From NCBI RefSeq assembly GCF_008806595.1, contig NZ_VZRB01000025.1:62001-126000 (forward strand): a stretch of 64,000 bases of DNA. Direction: 5' to 3'. Below the pieces are notes generated by a model. That model saw nothing but the letters and a program-made list of their open reading frames with translations, made no database searches and was not told where the DNA came from. Shown here piece by piece: positions 44,601-52,970 of the stretch (position 1 is its first letter; every line of letters starts with the position of its first letter). The position numbers and the translations under genes were made by a program. The DNA comes from Streptomyces luteolifulvus (GTDB lineage Bacteria; Actinomycetota; Actinomycetes; Streptomycetales; Streptomycetaceae).

Positions 44601-47600
44601 GGGGTCGGTGTCCGCGTGCCCCGAAGGCCGGACAGACGCTCGGCCAGGTCCTCGCGGACGGGAGCCATGAGAGGCGTGTGCGAGGCGAACGGGGTCGACA
44701 GCCTGCGGGCGGGGATCTCGCGGTGATCCAGCTGAGCAAGCAGTTCGGCCAGCGCGTCCGCGTCACCGGAGACGGCCGTGGAGTGAGCGCTGTTGACCGC
44801 CGCGACGAACAGGCGGCCCGCGTACGGCGCGAGCAGGTCCTCGGCCTCGTCGCGCGGCAGCTCGACGGACAGCATGCCGCCCTTGCCCTCCAGCGGTACG
44901 ACGGCCAGGGCTCGCCCGGTCACCACGGTCACGGCCTCGTCCAGGGTGAGGGCGCCCGCGCTGTACGCGGCGGCGATCTCGCCCAGGCTGTGTCCGATCA
45001 CGGCGTCCGGGGCGACGCCGAGCGAGCGCCAGGCGGCGGCGAGCGCCGCGTTGACCGCGAAGAGCACCGGTTGCAGGAACTCGGTCCGCCCGAGCGGGGC
45101 GATCTCCTCCGGCGCCCGCAGCGCGGTGAGCACGGACCAGCCGGCGTGCCGGAGCACCGCCTCGTCGATCCGGGTCAGCTCCTCACGGAACGCCTCCGAC
45201 TCGGCCATCAACTCGACGCCCATGCCCGGCCATTGGCCGCCGTGTCCGGCGAAGACGAAGGCCACCTTGCCCGCGTTCTCCTCGCGGGGCGTGGCTGCGG
45301 GCGTGCGTCCGCTCGCCAACGCGCCCAGCCCGGCCAGCAGTTCGTCCTTGCCGTCGGCCACCACGCCGGCACGCCACTCGAAATGGCTGCGGTGCCGGGC
45401 CAGGCTGTGGGCGAGGTCCGTCAGCACGGTGTCCTCGGAGAGATGCCCGGCCAGCCGCTCTGCCTGCCCGCGCAGGGCTTCCTCGCTGCGCCCGGAAACG
45501 GTGAACAGCAGCTTCCCGGGGACGGGTTCGTCCTGTGCCGCGGACGCGGTCCCGGTCCGGGGGGCCTCCTCCACGATCACATGGGCGTTGGTGCCGCTGA
45601 TGCCGAAGGCGCTCACTCCGGCACGGCGTACGCGCCCGTCCTTGGGCCAGGGGGCCGGCTCACGCAGCAGGTTCAGCCCGCTGTCCGCCCAGTCGACATG
45701 ACTGCTCGGGGTGTCGGCGTGCAGGGTCCGGGGAAGCTCCTCGTGACGCAGCGACTGCACCACCTTGATCAGTCCGGTCACACCCGAAGCGGCCTGTGTG
45801 TGCCCGACGTTGGACTTGAGCGAGCCCAGGTGCAGCGGACGGCCCTGGGGGCGGGAGGCGCCGAACACCTCGGCCAGGGCGTTGGCCTCGATCGGGTCGC
45901 CCAGCGTCGTGCCCGTCCCGTGCGCCTCCACGTGGTCGATGTCGGCGGGCTCCAGCCCGGACAGCTCCAGGGCGCGCCGGATCACCTGCTCCTGGGCGGG
46001 GCCGTTCGGCGCGGACAGGCCCTGACTGCGGCCGTCCTGGTTGACGGCGGTGCCGCGCAGCACGGCGAGCACCTCGTCCCCGTCGCGCCGGGCGTCACCG
46101 AGCCGCTTCAGTACGACCATGCCGGCGCCCTCGGCCCAGATGGCTCCGTCGGCGGCGTCGGAGAACGAGCGGCAGCGGCCGCTCGGGGACAGGCCCCGCA
46201 GCCGGCTGAACTCGACGAAGGTCTGCGGTGTCACCATCAGCGTCACACCGCCGGCAAGGGCGAGGTCGCACTCGCCCGCGCGCAGCGCCTGTGCCGCGAG
46301 GTGCACGGCCACGAGGGACGACGAGCAGGCCGTGTCCACGGTGAGCGCCGGTCCGTTGAGACCCAGCGTGTAGGCGAGCCGGCCGGAGGCCACGCTCAGT
46401 GCGGAACCGGTGCCGACGTACCCGTCGAGCTGGTCGAGCCGGGTGCCGGACAGGTAGTCGCTGCCGAACATGCCGACGTACACACCGGTCGTGCTGCCCG
46501 CGAGGTCGGCGGGCACGATTCCGGCGCGCTCCAGCGACTCCCACGCCGTCTCCAGGAGCAGCCGCTGCTGGGGGTCCATGGCCGCCGCCTCCTTCGGGGT
46601 GATCCCGAAGAAGCCCGCGTCGAAGGACTCGATGTCGTCGAGGAAGCCGCCTTCGCGGGCGTAGGACTTGCCGAGGGCGTCCGGGTCGGGGTCGTAGAGC
46701 GACTCCACGTCCCAGCGCTCCGCCGGGAAGGGACCCACCGCGTCGCGGCCCTCGGCGACCAGGTTCCACAGGGACTCGGGGTCGCCGACGCCGCCGGGCA
46801 GGCGGCAGGCCATGGCCACCAGGGCCACCGGCTCGTCGGAGGCCGGCGCGGTGGTGCGGGCGCGCTCAGGGGCGGTGTGCCGCCCGTCCTTCGCGAGCGC
46901 AGTGGCCAGCAGGTGGTCGGTGAGCCGGGCCGGTGTGGGGTGGTCGAAGAGCAGGGTGGCGGGGAGCTTGGCGCCGATACGGGTGCTGATGCGGTTGCGC
47001 AGGTCGACCGCTGTCACCGAGTCCATGCCGAGGTCGCGCAGCGGACGGTCGGCGGGGACGGACTCCGCCGAGCGGAGGCCGAGGGACCGGGAGGCCTCCT
47101 CACGGACCAGTGCGAGGACGCGGGTGGCACGTTCGGGCTCGTCGAGCCGGGCGAGCCGGTCCGCCAGACCGCGGCCCGCCTCCGGGCCGGTGGGGGCCGC
47201 GGGGAGCAGGGAGCGCCACAGTGCCGTCGTGGCGCTGTCGCCGGCCGCCGCGGTCTCGCGCAGACGGGGCAGGTCCAGGGCCCAGGCGACCTGGTGCGGG
47301 GTGCCGCGCCGCAGGGCGAGTTCGACGAGGTCGCGGCCCTGGTCCGGGGTGAGGGCGCGGTGGCCGAGGCGGGCCATCCGGTCCAGGTCGGCGTGCTCGG
47401 CGGCCAGCCCCTCGCCGGCCCATGCGCCGAAGGAGACGGAGATGCCGGACAGGCCCAGGGCCCGCCGGTGGTGGGCGAGTTGGTCGAGGTAGACGTTGGC
47501 GGCCGCGTAGTTGGCCTGGCCCGCGTTGCCGACGACTCCCGCGGCCGAGGAGACCAGGAGGAAGAGGTCGAGCGGCAGGCCGGCGGTGAGCCGGTGCAGA

Positions 47601-50600
47601 TGTGCGGCGCCGTCCACCTTGGGGCGCAGCACCCGGGCCAGACGGTCGGGGGTCAGTTCGGCGACCATCTGGTCGGCGAGGATTCCGGCGCAGTGCACGA
47701 CTCCGCGCAGCGGCAACTCGTCCCCGACACCGGTGAGTACGGCGGCGAGAGCCGCCTCGTCGGCGACGTCGCAGGCGGCCACTTCGGCCCGGGTGCCGAG
47801 GGCCGTGAGTTCGGTGACGGTTTCGGCGGCACGCGGGTCGGCCGCGCCCTGACGGGATGTCAGCAGAAGGCGAGGGACGCCGTGTTCGGCCAGCAGCCGG
47901 GCGATGTGGCGGCCGACGGCGCCTAGTCCGCCGGTGATCAGCACCGTGCCGTCGGTGGGAGCCAGGGAGGGGCGGCCGACCAGGTCGAGGACGACCGGGT
48001 CCGACGAGGCGCTGCGGCAGCGCATCGCCTCGCGTGCGGCGGCGACCGGGAAGATCCGCGGGCGGATCTCGGACGTCTGCGGGCCTTCGAAGGACGCGGC
48101 GCCCGCCGCGGCGGTGAACGGCGTCTCGTCCCCGAGCACGCTCACCCGGTGTGCGTCGGCGATCGCCTCGGAGCCGGGCGCGGTGTCGGCGAGGGCGACG
48201 ACCCGCAGGCCGGGCGTGAGGCCGTCGACGCCGGGACCGGCCTCGCTGAGCACACCGGCGCATACCGTACGCGGCTGCTCGTCACCCGGCGCGGGTGAGG
48301 GCAGGGCGACGGCGTGCACCTCGATCCTCACCTGGCCGGCTGCCAGGGGGTGGGGCGTCGTGGGGCGCAGTGCCGGGTTCTCCGGCGGGCCGGTCAGCTC
48401 GTAACGGTCGCCTGCCGGAATCCGCAGCGTGTCCGGAGTGCGGGCGCGCACCAGCCGGGGGGCCAGCAACTCACCTGATCGCACGGCGAGTTCGGGTTCG
48501 CTTGTGTGGACGAGGGCCGCCGTCAGCGCGGCCGCGGCATCCGGGGAGTCGAGGTCCGGGGCGAGGTCGAGGAGGCCGAGCCCGAGGTCCGGGTGCTCGC
48601 TGCGGGTGCTGCGGACCAGGCCCCACAGCGCCGACTGGGCGAGGCCCGGGACGGTGTCCGTGCCGGTGGCGGCGATCGCGCCGCGGGTCACCCAGACGAT
48701 CCGCGGGGGCGCCTCGTCCGGCGGGAGCGCGATCAGCGTCTTCAGCTCGGCCAGCGCGGTGGCGGCCAACTCCTGTGCGGCTGCGGCCGGTTCGGCGTCC
48801 GTCGTGGGATGCGGCCAGAACCGTACGACGATGTCGGCGCCCGACTCGACCAGCCGGGCCCCCGCCGCCTCGGCGACGTCCCGGGCGGGCGGGTCGCCCA
48901 CCACCGTCCACTTGGTGCCCGGCCCCTCGGACGGTTCGGCGGTCACGGCGGTCCACGCCACCTCGTACAGGTGCCGGGCGTTCTCCGAGCCGCCGCTCAG
49001 GTCGGCCGGGTCCACGGCCCGCAGGCGTACGCCCTCCAGGCGGCCGGCCGGAAGGCCGTCGGTGTCCCACAACAACACGTCGAGCGTCAGGTCGGTGCCG
49101 GAGCCGCCGGTTTGCCGTACGGAGGCGATCAGATCGGTGGCGCCGCCCGGCGGCAGGACGCAGCGGCCGACCGCGACCGGCAGCAGCACCCGGCGGTCGG
49201 CGGCGTCGAACGCGGCGGCCACGTGCAGGGCGGCGTCCAGCAGGGCGGGGTGGACCGGGTAGGGGTCGGTCGTGTCGCGGGCGGACCGCGGCAGCGTCAG
49301 CCGGGCCAGCAGTTCCCGGTCGCCGGTCAGGGCAGCCTGCCGTACGCCCCGGAAGGCCGGCCCGTAATCGAGTCCGAGGCCGGTCAGCCGCTCGTACGTC
49401 TCCTCGCTCCACGCCTGCTCGGCCGTAGGGGGCCATACGGGCGGCCGACCGCCCGTGCCGGGAGCGGAGGCGGCCGCCGACGCGGTGGCGTGCAGGGTCC
49501 AGCCCGCGCCGTCCCGGCCGCGCGGGCGGCTGTGCACGGTGATCTCCGGCACCGGACCGGCGGCGGACACCTCGACGGACACCTCGACCGTGCCGGAGGA
49601 AGGGAGGGTCAGGGGCGCGAGCAGCAGCAGATCGGTGACGTCGCCCGGGGCGGCCGGGCGGGCCACGGTGAGCGCGGCACGGCACAGCTCCATCACCGTG
49701 GTGCCCGACACCACCGTCCGGCCGAAGACCGTGTGGTCGGACAGCCAGTCGGCGGTGGCCGGGGACCACTCGTTGCGGAAGGTCCAGCGGGTCTCGTCCG
49801 CCGAGCGGAGCTGGACGCCGAGCAGCGGGTGTGCGGCCCGGTCGAAGAGGCCGGGTGCGCCGGCGGCGGACTCCGGTTCGATCCAGTGGCGCTGCTGGTC
49901 CCAGGCGTACGTCGGCAGGTCCGCGATCCCGGTGTCGGCGACCAGGCGGCGCCAGTCGAGGGACCGTCCGTGGACGTGGAGTTCGGCGGCGGCCCGGTCC
50001 AGGCAGGCGGGACCGTCCTCGTCCCGGCGCAGTGATCCGACCGCGACCAGGTCGCGACCGCTGTCGTCGGAGACGGTGCGCAGGGCCGTGAGCAGGGAGG
50101 GGTGGGGGCTGAGTTCGACGAAGTACCGGTAGCCGTCGGCGGCCATGCGCTCGACGGCCGGGGCGAAACGGACGGGCTCGCGCAGGTTGCTGTACCAGTA
50201 GCCGGCTTCCAGTTCCCCGGTGACGGGCTCGCCGGTGACCGTGGAGTACCAGGCGACAGACGGCGGAAAGGTGCTGACGCCGTCGAGTTCGTCGAGGATC
50301 CTCGCGCGGACCGGCTCGACCTGGGCGCTGTGGGAGGCGTAGTCGACGTCGAGGCGGCGGACGAACACCTGCCGTGCCTCCAGGTCGGCGAGCAGGGCGT
50401 CCACGGCCGTCACCTCACCGGCCACGACGGTGGAGCGGCCGCTGTTGACCGCGGCGACACCGACCCGGCCGCCGTGGTCGGCCAGATGCGCCTCGACCTC
50501 GGGGTGCGGCAGGCCGATCACGGCCATGGTGCCGGTGCCGGACAGCCCGGTCAGGGCCTGGCTGCGCAGCGCGACGACCGCCGCCGCGTCGTTGAGGCTG

Positions 50601-52840
50601 AGTGCCCCGGCGACGCAGGCCGCGGCGACCTCGCCCTGGCTGTGCCCGACGACGGCGTCGGGCCGTATGCCACGGGCCCGCCACACGGCGGCCAGGGACA
50701 CCATCACGGCGAACAGCACGGGCTGGACCACGTCGACCCGGTCCAGCGACGGGGCGCCCGCGTCGCCGCGCAGGACCGCGGTTGCCGACCAGGTCGTGAA
50801 GGGGCGCAGCGCGGCGTCGCAGCGGTCGAGTTCGTCGGCGAACACGGGGTCGCCGTCGAGCAGATCGCGGGCCATACCGGTCCACTGGGAGCCCTGACCG
50901 GGGAAGACGAACGCCACCTTGCCTGCGGGCAGCGCCTGTTGAGGGCCGACGGTCAGGTCGGGATCGGGCCGGTCCTCGGCAAGTCCGCGCAGCGCGGCGA
51001 GGAGTTCCTCGCGGTCGGCCGCCTGGACGACGGCCCGGTGCTCGAAGTGGGTGCGGTGGTGGGCCAGCGTCGCGGCCACAGCGGCCGGCGGCACCTCAGG
51101 TCGCGCCTCGAAGGCCCGGCGAAGACGCTCGGCCTGTCCCTGGAGGGCCGGCAGGGTACGGGCGGAAAGCGGGAAGAGGCTCGGCACGGGAAGGTCCTGA
51201 ACGGCCGGCTCCGTCAGGTCACGCGGCGCCTCCTCCAGGACGACGTGCGCGTTCGTGCCGCTGATGCCGAACGCGCTCACGCCGGCCCGCCGTGTCCGCT
51301 CGCCGCCGCGCGGCCAGGCCTCGGCGTCGGTGAGCAGGCGCAGACCGCTGTGCGTCCAGTCGATGTGCTCGGTGGGGTGCTCGGCGTGCAGGGACGCCGG
51401 GAGCCGTTCGTGCCGCAGAGCGAGCACGGTCTTGATGACGCCGCCGATGCCCGCGGCGGCCTGTGTGTGACCGAGGTTGGACTTCAGCGAGCCGATGCCG
51501 AGCGGACGTCCGTCCGGCCGGCCGGGTCCGAACACGGCGGCCAGCGCCCGGCCCTCGATGGGGTCGCCGAGCGGGGTCCCTGTGCCATGGGTCTCGACGT
51601 AGTCCAGGTCCTCGGGCCCGAGCCCCGCGGCGTCCAGGGCCGCCTGCAGCACCCGTTCCTGCGCCCGGCCGTTGGGCGCGCTCAGACCCTGGCTGCGGCC
51701 GTCCTGGTTGATCGCCGACCCCTTGACGACCGCGAGGACCCGGTCGCCGTCGCGGCGGGCGTCGGCGAGCCGCTTGAGCAGCACCAGACCGCAGCCCTCG
51801 GCCCACACCACACCGTCCGCGTCGGCGGAGAACGGGCTGCACCGCCCGGACGGGGACAGCCCGCGCAGCCTGCTGAACTCGACATGCCCGCGCGGGGTGA
51901 CCAGCAGTGACGCGCCGCCGGCCAGCGCGAGGTCGCACTCGCCGGCCGCCAGCGCCCGCGCCGCCAGGTGCAGGGCGACGAGGGAGGAGGAGCAGGCGGT
52001 GTCGACGGTCACCGCGGGGCCCTGGAGGCCGAGCGTGTAGGCGATGCGCCCGGAGGCCACACTGGCCGCGGAGCCCGTACCGACGTGCCCGTCGAGCTGC
52101 CCCAGTGAGGCCGAGGCCAGGTATCCGCTGTCGTACAGGCCGAGGTACACGCCGGTGGAGCTGCCGTTCAACGTTTCCGGGACGATTCCGGCACGTTCGA
52201 TCGTCTCCCAGGCGGTCTGCAGCAGCAGCCGCTGCTGCGGGTCCATGGCGGCGGCCTCGCGCGGGGAGATGCCGAAGAAGGAGGCGTCGAAGCGGTCGAT
52301 GCCGTCGAGGTAGCCGCCGCGCAGGGAGTAGGCCTTGCCGGTGGCCTCCGGGTCGGGGTCGTGGAGTCCGTGGGTGTTCCAGCGGCCTGCGGGCACCTCG
52401 GTGACGGCCTCCGCGCCGTCGGCCAGCATCCGCCACAGCGCGTCGGGATCGTCCGCGCCGCCGGGGAAGCGGCAGGCCATGGAGACGATGGCGATGTCGT
52501 CGTCGGTCCGTGGCGGCGGCGTGGCCGACGGTTGCGGCGCCGTGGTGCCGCGTCCGCCCGGTCCGTCGTCGAGCACCGCCTCGGCGAGCTCGGCGATGGT
52601 GGGGTGGTTGAAGACGAGTGCCGGGTTCAGGGGCCGGCCGACGCGCTCGGCCAGCAGCGCGGCCAGCGTCACCAACTGCCGTGACCCCAGACCGAATTCG
52701 GCGATCGGCCGTTCCGGGTCGACGGTCAGCGGGTCCAGCCCGGTCGCCTCCGCGACGGCCGACGTCAGCCAGGCCCGCACGCTCTCCGGTGTGGTGACGG
52801 ACGGTTCGGAAGACTGCTTCGGGGACTCGTTCGCAGGCAT
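38633..52840 (-). CDS. Megasynthase: ACP, two PKS modules, condensation domain and FkbH domain, 4735 aa
   Basis: Domains by residue: ACP (18-92, Ser53); KS1 (114-540; Cys283, His418, His458); AT1 (642-940; Ser734, YASH 834-837, methylmalonyl type); DH1 (1003-1280; His1036, Asp1202); ER remnant (1478-1625); KR1 (1630-1815; Ser1765, Tyr1778); ACP (1900-1980, Ser1941); KS2 (2003-2428; Cys2172, His2307, His2347); AT2 (2525-2825; Ser2618, FASH); DH2 (2880-3160; His2917, Asp3084); KR2 (3400-3580; Ser3533, Tyr3546, LDD); ACP (3670-3745, Ser3706); C domain (3765-4185; HHAVSD 3910-3915); FkbH-like (4205-4735; DGDET 4401-4405). A fatty acyl group from the upstream ligase should enter at the first ACP, be extended twice and reach the C domain. 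The FkbH part would supply a glyceryl unit from 1,3-bisphosphoglycerate. The domain assignments are firm; the product is inferred. Confidence 0.93.
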   Translation of the reverse strand: MPANESPKQSSEPSVTTPESVRAWLTSAVAEATGLDPLTVDPERPIAEFGLGSRQLVTLAALLAERVGRPLNPALVFNHPTIAELAEAVLDDGPGGRGTTAPQPSATPPPRTDDDIAIVSMACRFPGGADDPDALWRMLADGAEAVTEVPAGRWNTHGLHDPDPEATGKAYSLRGGYLDGIDRFDASFFGISPREAAAMDPQQRLLLQTAWETIERAGIVPETLNGSSTGVYLGLYDSGYLASASLGQLDGHVGTGSAASVASGRIAYTLGLQGPAVTVDTACSSSLVALHLAARALAAGECDLALAGGASLLVTPRGHVEFSRLRGLSPSGRCSPFSADADGVVWAEGCGLVLLKRLADARRDGDRVLAVVKGSAINQDGRSQGLSAPNGRAQERVLQAALDAAGLGPEDLDYVETHGTGTPLGDPIEGRALAAVFGPGRPDGRPLGIGSLKSNLGHTQAAAGIGGVIKTVLALRHERLPASLHAEHPTEHIDWTHSGLRLLTDAEAWPRGGERTRRAGVSAFGISGTNAHVVLEEAPRDLTEPAVQDLPVPSLFPLSARTLPALQGQAERLRRAFEARPEVPPAAVAATLAHHRTHFEHRAVVQAADREELLAALRGLAEDRPDPDLTVGPQQALPAGKVAFVFPGQGSQWTGMARDLLDGDPVFADELDRCDAALRPFTTWSATAVLRGDAGAPSLDRVDVVQPVLFAVMVSLAAVWRARGIRPDAVVGHSQGEVAAACVAGALSLNDAAAVVALRSQALTGLSGTGTMAVIGLPHPEVEAHLADHGGRVGVAAVNSGRSTVVAGEVTAVDALLADLEARQVFVRRLDVDYASHSAQVEPVRARILDELDGVSTFPPSVAWYSTVTGEPVTGELEAGYWYSNLREPVRFAPAVERMAADGYRYFVELSPHPSLLTALRTVSDDSGRDLVAVGSLRRDEDGPACLDRAAAELHVHGRSLDWRRLVADTGIADLPTYAWDQQRHWIEPESAAGAPGLFDRAAHPLLGVQLRSADETRWTFRNEWSPATADWLSDHTVFGRTVVSGTTVMELCRAALTVARPAAPGDVTDLLLLAPLTLPSSGTVEVSVEVSAAGPVPEITVHSRPRGRDGAGWTLHATASAAASAPGTGGRPPVWPPTAEQAWSEETYERLTGLGLDYGPAFRGVRQAALTGDRELLARLTLPRSARDTTDPYPVHPALLDAALHVAAAFDAADRRVLLPVAVGRCVLPPGGATDLIASVRQTGGSGTDLTLDVLLWDTDGLPAGRLEGVRLRAVDPADLSGGSENARHLYEVAWTAVTAEPSEGPGTKWTVVGDPPARDVAEAAGARLVESGADIVVRFWPHPTTDAEPAAAAQELAATALAELKTLIALPPDEAPPRIVWVTRGAIAATGTDTVPGLAQSALWGLVRSTRSEHPDLGLGLLDLAPDLDSPDAAAALTAALVHTSEPELAVRSGELLAPRLVRARTPDTLRIPAGDRYELTGPPENPALRPTTPHPLAAGQVRIEVHAVALPSPAPGDEQPRTVCAGVLSEAGPGVDGLTPGLRVVALADTAPGSEAIADAHRVSVLGDETPFTAAAGAASFEGPQTSEIRPRIFPVAAAREAMRCRSASSDPVVLDLVGRPSLAPTDGTVLITGGLGAVGRHIARLLAEHGVPRLLLTSRQGAADPRAAETVTELTALGTRAEVAACDVADEAALAAVLTGVGDELPLRGVVHCAGILADQMVAELTPDRLARVLRPKVDGAAHLHRLTAGLPLDLFLLVSSAAGVVGNAGQANYAAANVYLDQLAHHRRALGLSGISVSFGAWAGEGLAAEHADLDRMARLGHRALTPDQGRDLVELALRRGTPHQVAWALDLPRLRETAAAGDSATTALWRSLLPAAPTGPEAGRGLADRLARLDEPERATRVLALVREEASRSLGLRSAESVPADRPLRDLGMDSVTAVDLRNRISTRIGAKLPATLLFDHPTPARLTDHLLATALAKDGRHTAPERARTTAPASDEPVALVAMACRLPGGVGDPESLWNLVAEGRDAVGPFPAERWDVESLYDPDPDALGKSYAREGGFLDDIESFDAGFFGITPKEAAAMDPQQRLLLETAWESLERAGIVPADLAGSTTGVYVGMFGSDYLSGTRLDQLDGYVGTGSALSVASGRLAYTLGLNGPALTVDTACSSSLVAVHLAAQALRAGECDLALAGGVTLMVTPQTFVEFSRLRGLSPSGRCRSFSDAADGAIWAEGAGMVVLKRLGDARRDGDEVLAVLRGTAVNQDGRSQGLSAPNGPAQEQVIRRALELSGLEPADIDHVEAHGTGTTLGDPIEANALAEVFGASRPQGRPLHLGSLKSNVGHTQAASGVTGLIKVVQSLRHEELPRTLHADTPSSHVDWADSGLNLLREPAPWPKDGRVRRAGVSAFGISGTNAHVIVEEAPRTGTASAAQDEPVPGKLLFTVSGRSEEALRGQAERLAGHLSEDTVLTDLAHSLARHRSHFEWRAGVVADGKDELLAGLGALASGRTPAATPREENAGKVAFVFAGHGGQWPGMGVELMAESEAFREELTRIDEAVLRHAGWSVLTALRAPEEIAPLGRTEFLQPVLFAVNAALAAAWRSLGVAPDAVIGHSLGEIAAAYSAGALTLDEAVTVVTGRALAVVPLEGKGGMLSVELPRDEAEDLLAPYAGRLFVAAVNSAHSTAVSGDADALAELLAQLDHREIPARRLSTPFASHTPLMAPVREDLAERLSGLRGTRTPTPLYSTVLAEPVPGDRLDADYWYANLGEPVRFADTVRRMLDDGYRYFVEMSPHPSLGASIEAVAAEAGVDAVSVASLRRQQDGREVLLRRLGELYTAGHTPDWTVLFPQGRRTGLPTYAFARERHWLAPAPATDGGKPLLGTHVEASDEPDRHIFQTTVDLRDSRFGYLTDHRVTGEVWLPGAAFLDMALEAASAVHGGGEVRLSDVRFLQPLRLDADTPVRLQLVLQPAEDGHRDFIIASAPAGERRAPWERHVTGRVATTAAEPAVPDAGESLAALRELCVQEADMAAVYAGLAALGIDYGPAFRGLQESHRTHTAALGRLTARPAAGHLLHPALLDAAFHTAALPADAPEGRAFVPAGVGRLRFTASGSTPVWATCRLRSVDGDTATLDLRLWDENEQLVLEAREFRLAALSPLDGALFETRWQPRPMAKEAPGQGSWLILADRTGVADALAERLGFASVPHVIARRGETFAAEGRERAEGPERYVLDPADPRQLTRLLDEAFPDSLPERVVQLSALDAPPIADAASSEEAARLCCLSTLHLVRALADRRQGRSPRLFVVARGSQAAADSTQVAHPEQALAWGFGLAVAQEYPELSTTLIDLPPLDGVDGLWTQLHHADDERLVAVRGSGRLVPRLTRTRPDDGGHGDITPDGVHLITGGLGGLGRVVAERLVRRGSRRLALMSRGTPTPEAAQWIAALEERDVSVRLVRADVADRAGLTTALDSLRREAGPITTVVHAAGVLDDATVANLTDERVLRVLAPKVLGTALLTELVPEARDLVLFASVAGLLGSAGQSPYSAANAFLDAWAHHLSRTERRALSLDWGAWAGVGMVAASGTRAAGTARSGLVAFTPQEGGELFDRVLATSRRQLAPVALDWSLLALDPDAARTRPMLADLVSVPAAGSGSDELVRSVFAATTDGDRAERLEAYVRARVGDVSGGAVEVSASTALKELGLDSLMLVRLRNAFSRELGVELPASAVFSAADIRGLARTLDQALPDRAAASEAAAEQGPAEVPDIAVRPATRDVVRLLRSARPDMPDAAHAVGLAVRLNSPTTREDLTAILTRLAGRHAALRTAIVTGMGDGTGDGTGSQGGRQLRVQREVPEPLLRWTSVSDENGPDADDGLRRLLEPPFDLTRAPLWRFELLDGGPRGQILAFGAHHAVSDLQSLLLVAGEIDAELSGTPLGDTLTNRDLDLLVQAQETGEPGTVAAEWREAFHGSARLDLTLARPRPDTRSYRAGSVTVAIPDGLMERVSQAASRLAVTPAAFCLGALTVLLARRRERERFVLAVPVDTRIHADAFDAVGFFGVPVPFPAEARADEPVAEVLRRTDGRLERILAKGAMFSDVLATLARQGLYRPNAPLVEVYFNYVRFASGRLDNLEVLPAGTGWSDLDLMITMTPDAGRIRLDHNLDILDARTATELGEELVRLLEDTAEDPTGPVRTVRGEPVRAEQVRTDSLALAATFALGNLPQLCATAVDHEMADGDAMTVAEAPYHQVLAALQDPSGVFADSSTAAGVVLLRAADLQRFGPVDDALFAELRTAYPAALRALADRTRKPLIVGFLPTARPEERFTRWEQEIAAELDELPGIAVLRPDDWTRHHTVEERFDERTERLAHLPFTPHFQAAVALQLAETVRAVRRPAPKVIALDGDETLWGGVAGEIGPEAVDLTGPRALLARRLLQWRAAGALLVLVSNNDEGTVRAVLDRQDSSLKAEHFSVLSAAWGPKPTRLAEAARTLNLGLDSFLFLDDNPAEIAKMRSALPQVLSVTCPPTAGLEPFLGRLWPLVPAAATAEDALRARFYEQERERDIAREQAGFEEFLAQLELCVDMRALSEADVQRAEQLVRRTNQFTLRARSADGGDLVRWRAHGEVWTAAARDRFGDYGQIGLLAVRADGGQLDVLAWLMSCRALGRGVEERLLQWLADRADQLGCTKVLLTAERTPRNVPARRLLAALGGGEQDDERLEVVVTPEHLRAFRSWRQQ
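47966..48409 (-). pseudogene. Remnant enoylreductase domain inside module 1
   Basis: Residues 1478-1583 follow the first part of a PKS enoylreductase (LAAGQVRIEVHAVALPS; GVLSEAGPGVDGLTPGLRVV). The sequence then jumps directly to the last part (IRPRIFPVAAAREAMRCRS). The central NADPH-binding region with its HAAAGGVG motif, about 180 residues, is absent. The reading frame is intact, so the protein is full length with a dead domain. Confidence 0.75.
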
Positions 52841-52970
52841 CGGGGCAGGTGTCCTCGGGAAACTCGGGCTCGGGCTGAGTACGGCGGATTCGGCCTCGTG
52901 GGTCCGAACGTGCGGCCGGGGGTACGGCCGGTGGGCCGCCGGCGCGCCGGTGGGCCGGCGGCGCGACCGG

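Noticed and set aside
40100..47926. Plus-strand open frame of 2608 codons opposite the megasynthase
   Set aside because: It is an antisense shadow: the GC-rich, codon-biased PKS gene leaves the opposite frame open, and the translated text is low-complexity Gly/Arg/Val without any domain.
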